A DNA stretch of 64,000 bases. Origin: Lymantria dispar (Eukaryota > Arthropoda > Insecta > Lepidoptera > Erebidae). Of this stretch, positions 10,801 through 22,800 are shown in pieces. Where the stretch lies: NCBI GenBank assembly GCA_032191425.1, contig CM063471.1:1922001-1986000 (forward strand). The letters run 5' to 3'. The notes beneath the pieces are model-generated. The model searched no databases. It had not been told where the DNA came from and was given only the letters and a program-made list of their open reading frames with translations. Position 1 is the stretch's first letter. Each line of letters starts with the position of its first letter. A program made the translations under genes and the position numbers.

Positions 10801-13800
10801 TCTTTGCTGAAGGGACACCCTCGAAATAAAACCTTATACCAACAGGTCTTCTATTGTGGAGGAAGCTCGAGCCCAACAGTACGACTTGTGTGGGCTGAGG
10901 TGGGGGATCGAAGAATGGATGGAAATAAAGGATAAATACTTACAATCTGCTGGTATTACTGGTGATGCAATGTCCTGCAGTCAATATGAAGCGCTCGCTG
11001 ATGATGGTACCACCACATAACCACGACAGAGATTGGGGATCATCCCCATAGCCCAACATTACCTGTAACATTTTGAAGTGAAACTTTTTTACGCACATGA
11101 GGGTATTTTTTTTTATTTTAGCGTCACGAAGATGTGCAGCGTTTTTGTCGAAGAAGAGGGAGAGAGCGATTGAGATAGATCGAGAGAGAGAGAAAGGACG
11201 AACATAGTACGAAGCGCAACCATAGGGCGAGAGTAGGGAGCAAGCGAGTGGGAAAGATCGAGAGAATTTTTTTTTACTACTGATCAAAAACACGCAATTT
11301 TTTTTCCTATGTAATTTTACTTTTACATGGTCCGCCCGTGACCATGAATGCTGCAAAGTGTTCGAAACGTCGGGCAATCATAAATCAAATACAAACGCGA
11401 TATAATCCGTAAAAGTAATTTTATTTACAATGTGTAGTGCTCGCGTAAACTTCAAATTGCTACTACTCAGACGTCGATTTTCTGCGAGAGCGTGGTACTA
11501 CCCCGGACGGACCGGCCCGCGGCTGTAGACAGATAACTGTCGACTGTGTGGTCCTACCACTATTTAAAAAATTTAAATTAATAAAAAAATTTATTATTAC
11601 CATATGTGGAAACTCATATTGTCTAGCATCAACTCCACCCAAAACTAAATCGAGTGCATTGTGACGACACTTGTTACCCCTACTCATACCTCCCGTAAGA
11701 GAGACACTCCTCTCGCAAGGGTACACATACTTGTCTTGATATTCTAAGCATTCTGTAACAGAAGATAAAGATTCAAGTTATAATTTTGAAACTTGGATAA
11801 CAGATTAGATTTTAACTTTAAATCTATGAATAAAATTACGTAATTTTATATCTATGACTAAAATTAAGTAATTTTATATCTATGGATAAAATTACATTAT
11901 TTTAAATCTATGAATAAAATTACGTAATTTAATATCAATGAATAAAATTACGTAATTTTATATTAATGAATAAAATTACGTAATTTTAAATCTATGAATA
12001 AAATTACGTAATTTTATATCTATGACTAAAATTAGGTAATTTTATATCTATGGATAAAATTACATTATTTTAAATCTATGAATAAAATTACGTAATTTAA
12101 TATCAATGAATAAAATTACGTAATTTTATATCTATGACTAAAATTAGGTAATTTTATACCTATGGATAAAATTACATTATTTTAAATCTATGAATAAAAT
12201 TACGTAATTTAATATCAATGAATAAAATTACGTAATTTTATATTGATGAATAAAATTACGTAATTTTAAACCTATGAATAAAATTACGTAATTTTATATC
12301 TATGACTAGAATTAGGTAATTTTATATCTATGGATAAAATTACATTATTTTAAATCTATGAATAAAATTACGTAATTTAATATCAATGAATAAAATTACG
12401 TAATTTTATATTGATGAATAAAATAACGTAATTTAAAATCTATGAATAAAATTACGTAATTTTATATCAGTGAATAAAATTCATCTAGACTCGTATACGT
12501 CCCACGGCTAGGCTCGAGCCTCCTCCACAATAGGAGGGCAATTGACCTTAAGTTGGTCAGACGTTAGTATATTTTATTTTGAGTTTGCCTTCTCTTGTGT
12601 TATATGCATATTATATCACTTAATCATTTTTTACTACCCCGAAGGGTCAAAGAGAGGGTGAATGAAGATGAGGTGAATTGTATTCTTACTCTGTCACCAC
12701 ACGAAAATTATGTATTTTTTTTTTAAATATACAAAGATTGATATTACCCTTGTGGTGACGGAGTGACGGCAACGGTGGCGTACAATTCACCACTCCCTAT
12801 CTTGCTTGTGGGTGTCGTAAAAGACGACTAAGGGATATAATACGCACATAACGTTTTTGCAAGAGATGTAAAACTCGAAATAAAACTCTATGTCAACCCG
12901 TCTGAATAGCTTGGTGCAGCAGGTCGATTATCCCTTCTATTGGGGAGGAGGTTTGAGTCCAACAGTGGGACGTATATGAGCTGAAATGATGATGATGAAT
13001 GATGAAGAATACATATTACATCTAGGGATATGAAAAAATAATAGATTTTTATAATAATCGATTATTACAAAAAATAATCGATTAATAATCGATTTTTTAC
13101 AATCGATTATTAATCGATTCACTGCCAGATTTCCTAAAAAAAGGTCATCATGATTGTTTCATACTATATTAGAAAATAAAGCTCTCACATTTCCTAAAAA
13201 AAAAGGTCATCATAATCCTGTTAGGAGAAAAAATCGATTATTTTATAATCGATTATTTCTTTTTAATTAATCGATTATTTTATATTCGATTTATTTTAAA
13301 GAACAAAAAATCGATTATTTATAAAATCGATTATTTTCACTCGAAGTCACATCCCTAATTACATCGTCCACAAGTTATTGGTGATAAGAGCTGGACATTC
13401 AGTTATCATTAAAGTAATTAATTCATCATTAACTTAATGAGTTTGGATGGAATTTGTTGCTTTAAAACATATTTAGTAAATTTGAATTTAATTGTTTTTC
13501 ATCCATGTCCCACTTTTAGTCTCGAGCCTACTATATTTGAGAAGGAAAATTATCTACCATAACACTCTGGTCAGACGTAATAAAAAAAAATATGCCAACA
13601 TATTTTTTTTTTATCGATATGGTAAGCGCGCATGCCGTCCATTCCGTCCGGGGCGATGAAAAGACGGCGCGCGGGCCCATAACCCACCCGTACCCACGTC
13701 GCCTTCGTCGTTGGGCCGACCATCAGTGCCGAGTTCTTTGTCCTCAGTGGTCGGCCCGACGGCATAGACGTGTTGGCATAGAGTTTTATTTCAAGTAGCG

Positions 13801-16800
13801 TCTGATGCCTCCCTAGCCGAGGCCGCGGGTGACGGGACCAGGGATTAGTCCGTCACCCGCGGCGAGGCTGACCGCACGACGGCGACCGACGCCCCCCCTC
13901 GGGGACGTCGCGCTGTCGGCCTCTCGGCGGGTGATGGACTAAATCCCCGGTTCAGTCGCCCGAAGGTATTTTGATGTGAAACATCTATAGGCGAGAGTGA
14001 CCGCGATCGCCGCGTGGCGATTTGACGCCACGCCTTGCGGTCTCCTCTTAATTTACTGTAAAATAAATATCTGGATATACATATCTAAATTTGTAAGGAA
14101 ACCATGGTGCGATTTAAAATTTTGTACAACGCCATCTAGTGAACCCAAAGTAAATTGTTACCTATAATGAAAATAAATGTTTATTGAATAAAAATTATCT
14201 TTTACTGAAAAAAATCGCCATGTTTTATTAATACTTTATGCCATACTAGTTCCTGACGTAATCTGTTTTTTTATGCATATTTACTTGTTTTATAAATTAA
14301 TGTATAATAACTTCATAATATAAATATACCAGTAGGTATGGGATTTAGTTTACTTTCAGCTACGAAAAATGGGTAACCGTTTTTATAGGCTTTTATTAGT
14401 TTCAGCTGTATTTTTATATATTTATTTCCTTGTATGTCACCGATTTCTTAGGAATTGGATTTTGACTCACTTAAAACAGTCAGATTTCATTTAAAATTTG
14501 TAAACTTTGCAATTTGTAAAATTGCAAGGACCAATAACGCTAAAATAATTTAAATAGCTTGTCTTATTATCATTACAGGATTAAAGGTTTCTTTATTAAA
14601 TATTCAATATATTGGTCTGAGAGCTGGTCGTTAGCTCGATAGATGCCACTATTTATGTTACCTAAATTGCGCACTTCGTGCTCGATGCTGCATAGCTCGA
14701 TAGATGCCGCTATTTCTGGTTTATAAATTGGACCTATCGTGCAAAAGAACGTCTGTGAACGGATGAAAGTATTTCAAGCTACATTTTGGAAGGTTAATTA
14801 CTTTTGTACTAAATAACGTTATCATAAATATAAGCCGTAAAGTCAATTTTAAAATGGATAATTTATTCGATACGATACCTGCTAAAAAGTACTTATTGAC
14901 TAAAATCGAATAATATCGAATGCAATGTATCGGTATTGAAAGAAAAGTACTCGATACCTAAAGATAAAGTAAGTAAAAGTAATAGATACTTTAATCAGTA
15001 CGTTACTTATCTTTCGATACTACTCATGAGTTCAGTATCGATACTTTATATTCGATACCGTGTCTCTACTCGCACAAAATAGTTCCGATGTTTCACATCT
15101 GCCAGGCGTCCTGAGCGACGGCTTACTTTTTTTAACCTGGCCTTTCTTAAGAACGTCCGCGATTCCGTTCACATTCGCCCTAAAAATTCTCTTTGTTAAT
15201 CTTCTTTCATGCATTCTCTCTACATTAAGTAACTTACTATCAAAAGCCTTTTGTCCAGTTTTCTTTGAGGTCGATTCGGGGTCTATTGGTTCACATTGAG
15301 ACTCCGAGTTGATGTCCTTGTAGTAATACTCTGGAGGAACATATTCCGTAGTAGAAGTTTGAACTGGTCTGGAAACAATTTTGAAGTGAAACATCTATAG
15401 GGTGAACCTGATCGTTGGTGTGGCGTTAACGCCACGATTGAATATGTACATTTGTGAAACCAATCTATAACCTATTTTACAATTTTGTACAACGCCATCT
15501 AGTGAGCTCAAATTAAATTATTAACTTAAATACGCCATATTAGTTCTTGTTGTAATCTGTTCTTTTATGCATTACACTTGTACAAAATAATTATGATGTT
15601 TCACATCTGCCAGGCATCCTGAGCGACGACGTTTTTTTTATAATCCATCCCTATGTCTCCGTAGACGTACCACCGAAATCAAGGAGACAGTACCGCTAGC
15701 ACGCTTAAATGGCAATATTATTAGGCTATTCGGATTACATGCCCACTCTTCTGCAACACTGTTTCGGGCGAGGTCATCATCATCTCGGCTCCTGACCTTA
15801 TATGCATATTAATTCCTTAGTCATCTTTTACGACACCCACGGTCAGGTATTCTTACTCCATCACCACATGGAATCCGTAACCTGCTGTATCTTTATGACA
15901 ATTAGAGCTGGCCATCGGTACCAAGTTTTTTTTTTGGTGGTCCTGTGGGAACCCTTTTGCATACCATCTCCTGTTAACGCCAACATTATTGTTAGTTATG
16001 GGGATATCGCCCATGCAAAGCTAAGAGGACTCATTTTTAGGGTTCCGTACCGAAAAGGTAAAAACGGGACTTTATTAAGAAACTAAGACTAAGACTTCGC
16101 TGTCTGTCCGTCCGTCTGTCCATCCATCTGTCTGTCACCAGGCTGTATCTCAAGAACCGTGATAGCTAGACAATTGAAATTGTTATAAATTATGTATTTC
16201 TGTTGCCGCTATAACAACAAATACTAAAAACAAAATAAAATGAATATTTAAGGGAGGCTCACATACAATAATTGCGATTTTTTTACCCTTTTTTGCTCGA
16301 TATCGATAATGGCAACAGGTAGACACTTGTTTACCTAGTCAATGGTACGGAGCCCTCCGTGCGCGAGTCCGACTCGTACTTGGCTGATTTTTTAGGTTCA
16401 GCTATGGTCTGGACCTAACCCACCCAGTTCGCCCGAGGCGACGGATGAGCGGCGTGCGGCCCCTTTACCCACCATATTCCCTACCCATCACCATTGGGCC
16501 GACCATTGCTATCGATTCCTTGACATCCGTGGTATAATGGACACGCCCTGCCTATTCTATCCCGGGTGACGAAAGAACGGTGTGCGGCCTATAACTATAT
16601 GCCTTTGAGCCAGCCATTTTCAGATAACGTCATCTTCGCCGCCTTGGTAACGAAAGCAAAGAGGTCACACGATCGGCCTTTCTACAGGTGGCAGACTAAG
16701 CCCCGGTCCGTCCACCCGCGGCCTTGTCTAGGGGGCTAAGACATCCCTGACCATTAGGCATCTTTTATGACGCCTATAGTAAGAATGGTATACACGGTAC

Positions 16801-19800
16801 AAGTCTAAACAACTGTAATCACTTTATTTGATGAGCTTGGCCCCTCTACATAATATGAGGATATTTGACCTACTTTACCACGCTAGACTGGAGAGTTAAT
16901 AAAGGATTTAATTTCGAATAATCCTTCCATTATATATAGTTAGCGACACGATGTTATAGACAATAATATCGACCAACAATAAACGAACGTTACAAATATC
17001 GATATTCAAAAAGGTTATAAAAGCGGTCGGCCATTAGCTACAGTGTCTCCACCCAGACTGAGGCATACACAGCCCGAGAGGCCTTGACAAATAAATATCC
17101 ACGTTACCGCCCCCGCCGACGGGAACGGAAGACGTGTCGCGTTAAAATCATAAACGTGGGAGTGCCCACTTTGCCAGCGACTGCCCGAGCCGAGGTCCGT
17201 ACCCCGTACTAATAAAGTGTTGATCGTAGAGTACGTGTAGCTATTTTGCACTCTACCAAATGTAGAAGTGTTGGAAAAGCATCACCCGTATTAATATTAT
17301 GTCGTATTTCCGTGTGGTGACGGAGTAAGAATACAATTCACCACTCCTTATCTTGCCCGTGAATGTCATAAAAGACGACTATGGTATATAATATGCACAT
17401 AACGTCTGTGCAAGAGAAGGAATACTCGAAATAAAACCCTATACCAACATGTCGGACCCGATGGTGGAGGAGGCCCGAGCCCAACAGTGGGACGTATGTG
17501 GGCTGCGATGATGATGATATATTATTAGCTGAGTGGTTTTTCCTTACTTTTTTGTGGTGGTAGCGATTGGTGGCGGTGGCGATGGAGTCACAGCTGGACC
17601 GCCAGAGTTATCCAAACAGCAGACAATTGGCTCGGATCCCTTAAAACCGCAGGTCTGTAATGAAAATTATTAAAAACTCTTAATAAAGATTATTAAAAAC
17701 TCCTAATGAGTAGAAAAGAAAATTGTCCTAGTGGCGACGGAATAAGAATACAATTCTGCATTCCATATCTTGTACGTGGATGTCGTAAAAGACGACTAAG
17801 GGATATAATAAACGTTTAACATCTGTACAGGAGAATAATGACACGATATCGAACAGAAAGTATCGTATTCATTAAAGTATCGAAACAATAATAACGATAC
17901 TTCAAAGTATCTGGTACTGAGTACTTTGCCCAAAATCTATGTCGTGATGAGCTTTTTTTTGACCGTCTGTGAATATTTCGAACCACGTTTTAGAAGGTTC
18001 TTTACGTTTGAACTAGATGGTATTACCATAAACAATAAACATGAGTCGTAAGGTCAAGTTTAATATGAATTAATTCGGGTGACGTGACCTGGGATTAGTG
18101 CGTCACCCGCCGAGAGGCCGACCGCGTGAGGAAAGACCGACGTCCTCTCCGAGGGGGGGACGTCGGTCGATGGGAGGGTACCCCAATAGGGGGTATTCCG
18201 TCAGCCCGACCACTGACGACAAGTTAACGCTGCTCCAGTGGTCGGCCCAACGACGAAGGCGACGTGATTTTCGGGTAGGTCGCGGGAGTTGCGTGCTTAA
18301 GCTCCTCTGTCGCCCCGGACGGAGTGGTGCGGAGGCGCACCGACCGCGACCCACCCACAAAAAAAAAAAAAATGTATTAATTTCTACAATTTATTCGATA
18401 CGATACCTGCCATAAAGTATTGAGTAAAAGTATTGAGTACAAAAGTATCGATATCGAATGAAAAGTAATCGATACCTAAAAGTGTCGATATTTTTTTCGT
18501 GTCCCTACAAGATAAGGTTAATTCGAAACAAAATCCTATACCAACCTGTCTTACCAGCGTACATGAATGAGAATTATTAAAAATACTTGATTCTTGCGGC
18601 TACGAATACTGGCAACATTTAACATTGCTCGTGGGTGTCACAAAAACCGGCTAATAGTTTTATGTAGACCTGAAACAACTTTATCTGATGTTGTCTGGCC
18701 AACATTAACTTTCATTCATTAGTTTTAGGTCATATACGTCCCACTGCTGGGCTGTAGTCTCTTCCACAATAGGAGGGAAACTAATTTACTATACCACGTT
18801 AGTCAGACGTGTCGGTATAAGGCTTTATGCCGAGTTTTGTTTATCGCCGTCTACTGCTGGATGTAGGCACCACAGAGTGCGGTCTTGTGCCACCTGCATC
18901 CAAAGACGTCCAGCAACATTCGTCGTCGCTCCACCTAGTTGGCGTCCTACACTGCGTGGTCTCCCCTCGAGAACCTTTCTTCCCCAGCGGTTGTCGGTTC
19001 GTCGAGCGATATGGCCTGCCCATTGTCACTTCAGCGTGCTAATTCTTCGTGCTATGTCGGTTACACCCGTTCTCCTGCGGATTTACGTATTTCGGATTTT
19101 ATCTCGCAGATAAATCCCGAGCATAGCCCGCTCCATAGCACGCTGAGCGACTTTGAGCCTCGTTATGAGGCCTACATCACTGGTAATACACACTGATCAT
19201 AGACCTGTGTTTGGGTATATGTTTTATGCATATTTAATCTCTTAATCGTCTTTTACGACATCCACGGCCAATATACGGAGTGGTGAATTGTATTCTTACT
19301 CTGTCACCACACATACATAATTAAAATTATAAAGAAAAAAAAAAAAAAAAAAAAAAAAAAAAACGGCTGCAATGGTTTTCTCGTATATGTTATTATCAGA
19401 ACTGGATCAAATTAAATTGGGACTACACCGGAAGGACTAGCTTTTAAAATAAATAAGGAATCATTAAAATCGATTCGCCCATTCGACAAGTTCTGAAGTA
19501 ACAAATAAAAAAAATACAGTCGAATTGAAAACTCCTTTTTTGAAGACGATTAAAAAGACACCTTGAGAAATAAATCCGCTTCAACATTATTATATTTTGA
19601 AATATTTTTCCTCAAACATATTTTTAATAGTATCTATTATAAGAATATAATTAATTCTGTCTCGATACTAAATATTTCAAGAACAGTTATTATATTATTA
19701 ATATCGTATCGTGACGGAGAATACAGTTCATTCACCACTCCCTATCTTGCACGAGGATGTCGTAAAAGACGACTAAGGGATATAATACGCATATAACATC

Positions 19801-22800
19801 TATGCAAGAGAAGATAAACTCGAAATTAAACCCCATACCAACCAGTTTGATCATCGTGGCGTAAAAGATGATTGAGAAATATAATATGCGTATAATATGC
19901 TATATTGATATTATTAGCATATTGTATCCATTATGGAGGCCATACACGCTAGGTTTTGCATCATGGTTTTAACCGTACATGTATAACCGACAGGTATAAC
20001 CAAGTTTCATATAACACATACACGTTAGGATTTGCATGCACAGTTTTGCCATTAACTCTCGGTTGAGCTACGTGACGGTTTGTGTAGAACGCCTACCTCT
20101 CTTAGTGGAACTACATCTACGTAGTACGTGACGGTTTGTGTAGAACGCCTACCTCTCTTAGTGGAACTACATCTACGTAGTACGTGACGGTTTGTGTAGA
20201 ACGCCTACCTCTCTTAGTGGAACTACATCTACGTAGTACGTGACGGTTTGTGTAGAACGCCTACCTCTCTTAGTGGAGCTACATCTACGTAGTACGTGAC
20301 GGTTTGTGTAGAACGCCTACCTCTCTTAGTGGAGCTACATCTACGTAGTACGTGACGGTTTGTGTAGAACGCCTACCTCTCTTAGTGGAACTACATCTAC
20401 GTAGTACGTGACGGTTTGTGTAGAACGCCTACCTCTCTTAGTGGAACTACATCTGCGTAGTACGTGACGGTTTGTGTAGAACGCCTACCTCTCTTAGTGG
20501 AACTACATCTACGTAGTACGTGACGGTTTGTGTAGAACGCCTACCTCTCTTAGTGGAACTACATCTACGTAGTACGTGACGGTTTGTGTAGAACGCCTAC
20601 CTCTCTTAGTGGCGCTACATCTACGTAGTACGTGACGGTTTGTGTAGAACGCCTACCTCTCTTAGTGGAGCTACATCTACGTAGTACGTGACGGTTTGTG
20701 TAGAACGCCTACCTCTCTTAGTGGAGCTACATCTACGTAGTACGTGACGGTTTGTGTAGAACGCCTACCTCTCTTAGTGGAGCTACATCTACGTAGTACG
20801 TGACGGTTTGTGTAGAACGCCTACCTCTCTTAGTGGAGCTACATCTACGTAGTACGTGACGGTTTGTGTAGAACGCCTATCTCTCTTAGTGGAGCTACAT
20901 CTACGTAGTACGTGACGGTTTGTGTAGAACGCCTACCTCTCTTAGTGGAACTACATCTACGTAGTACGTGACGGTTTGTGTAGAACGCCTACCTCTCTTA
21001 GTGGAGCTACATCTACGTAGTATACATGACGGCGTATGTAGAACACCAATACCAAACTACAATGAACGACGACGATGTAATAGCTGTATTTGGCTTAATA
21101 CTTATTCTGCAGAACAGAACAAGAAAAAAAAGATCGCACTGAATAGTCTAAACGCTGGTTATTGAAAAGAAAGCTATTCTTCCGCGTAAATTTGATAAAT
21201 GATTTGAGATTTACACCAACAGATTACAATAATTATTTACTGACTAGCAACCCGTCCTCGCTTCGTTTTGATTTTAGTCGTTTTACCCACGTAGTTCCCG
21301 TTCCCGTGGGAATACCGGGATAAAATATAGCCTAGTTTACGCCCTGATATTATAGCTTTCTATTGGTGAAAGAATTTTTGAAATCGGTCCAGCCGTTTTG
21401 AAGATTACCCGGAACAAACAGACAAACAAAAATTTTTTAATCTGTATTTTAGGCATAGGTGTCGTGCAAATAACCGTGTGAGCATGAAAAGAACCTATTA
21501 TTTTGACATTACAAACAGACACTACAATTTTATTTATTGGTATAGATGTATGAGAACTGTGGCAGGCAAGTTCGCCGCACGCTGCACGGCTTAAAATATC
21601 AAATTTCATATTTGCTCGGTTGCATGTACATGCACCGCTAACTGTACAGTTTAATCACATACACACTAGGGCTTGCCTGTCGGTTATGCATGCACAGGTA
21701 AAACCATCATGCAAAACCTAACGTGTACCTATGGTCTCCATTAGTTGTCTTTTACGACATCCACGTGCATGACAGGGAGTGGTAAATTGTATTCTTACTC
21801 CGTCACCACATAGATCAACACGATACAATAAGTCAATTTCCGTTATGAAGGAGGCTCGAATCACAAAGTGGGATTATAAAAAAAGTAGCCTCATAGAAAG
21901 GCTCAAAGTCGCTCACCGTGCTATGGAGAGGGTTATACTCAGTATTTCTCTACGTGATAAAATCTGGAATATGGCAATCCATAGAAGAATGGGTGTAACT
22001 GACATAGCTTGAAGAATTAGCACGTTAAAATGGCAATGGGTAGACCACATCGCTTGCAGGTGGACCGGGAAATATTTCGTTATCTGCAGAGAGGCTGACC
22101 GCAGCTGGCCACGGACGATAACGGATAAGGAATAGACGAATGGGAGGGAATAGGGGATGGGTTATGGGGCCGTGCGTCGACTTTTAGTTGTGTCGGACGT
22201 AATTAACAGCGTATGCGCTGACTATAGCCCACCCAAGAAAAAAAAAGACGTCATAGCTTGTCGAACCGACAATCGTTGGGGAAGAAAGTTTCTCGAGTGG
22301 CCACCACGAATCGAACGACACAGCGTTGCACAACCTCCTATCCACGTCCACCTAAGACGGACGACATCTTGAAAGTCGTAGGGAACCGTTGGATGCAGGC
22401 ACAGGACTGTTTAGAGTGCTGCTGGACGAGACGCCAAAGTTGTTTGAGAGGGTACTTGTGGACCGTCTCGTCCAGCACCTCGAGGTTGTGGGGCCGGGGC
22501 TGTTAGAAAAACACTACGGGTTCAGGCGCGGCCGGTCAACTATTGACGCGCTGGCCGCCCTGAACACCCTGGCCACCGAAGTGGTGGCCCAAAGGAAGTA
22601 GTACTGGCAGTCTCGCTTGACATTAAAAATGTCTTCAACAGTCTCCCACATGAGACGCTGAAGAAGGCGCTCAAATTTCATGAGGTGCCTCTGTACCTCC
22701 GGAGGCTGTTGGAGGCGTACCTCGAAGGAAGGCACGTGCTTTGGGAGGGGGACGACGGGCGCATACGACATCATCGGGTAGAGTGCGGTGTTCCACAGGG

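Larger units (their letters stand above)
17733..18565 (+). mobile_element. SINE-A copy split by a hAT-like element
   Basis: 5' part 17733-17837 (gtggcgacggaataagaata ... catctgtacaggaga), 3' part 18508-18565 (acaagataaggttaattcg ... caacctgtct). From 18566 to about 18700 nothing is recognised. Confidence 0.7.
19934..21740 (+). mobile_element. PIF/Harbinger-like non-autonomous element with long inverted ends
   Basis: Left end TGGAGGCCATACACGCTAGG, right end the inverse of TGGAGACCATAGGTACACG; the similarity continues inward for roughly 130 bp (ttttgcatcatggtttt, cataaccgacagg). TTA flanks both ends (19931-19933, 21741-21743), as in PIF/Harbinger target duplications. No transposase. The interior holds the 56-bp array and an E1 repeat. 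Confidence 0.7.

Noticed and set aside
11822..12482. Possible CRISPR or regulatory operator array
   Set aside because: Contiguous 28-bp units without spacers and with higher-order structure, so a satellite.
12485..13008. Inverted SINE-A pair as a fourth fold-back
   Set aside because: The two copies differ in private insertions and one has its own tail, so two independent insertions are more likely.
15032..15394. 120-codon frame as one exon or a separate gene
   Set aside because: Only 15238-15368 is bounded by good splice sites in the right phases; the rest runs into transposon and intron.
18098..18415. 105-codon Arg-rich frame
   Set aside because: Lies in an R1x 3' UTR; the same shadow frame recurs in other tails (43550, 44625).
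20071..21022. Possible CRISPR-like array
   Set aside because: Units are head to tail with no unique spacers; it is a eukaryotic minisatellite.
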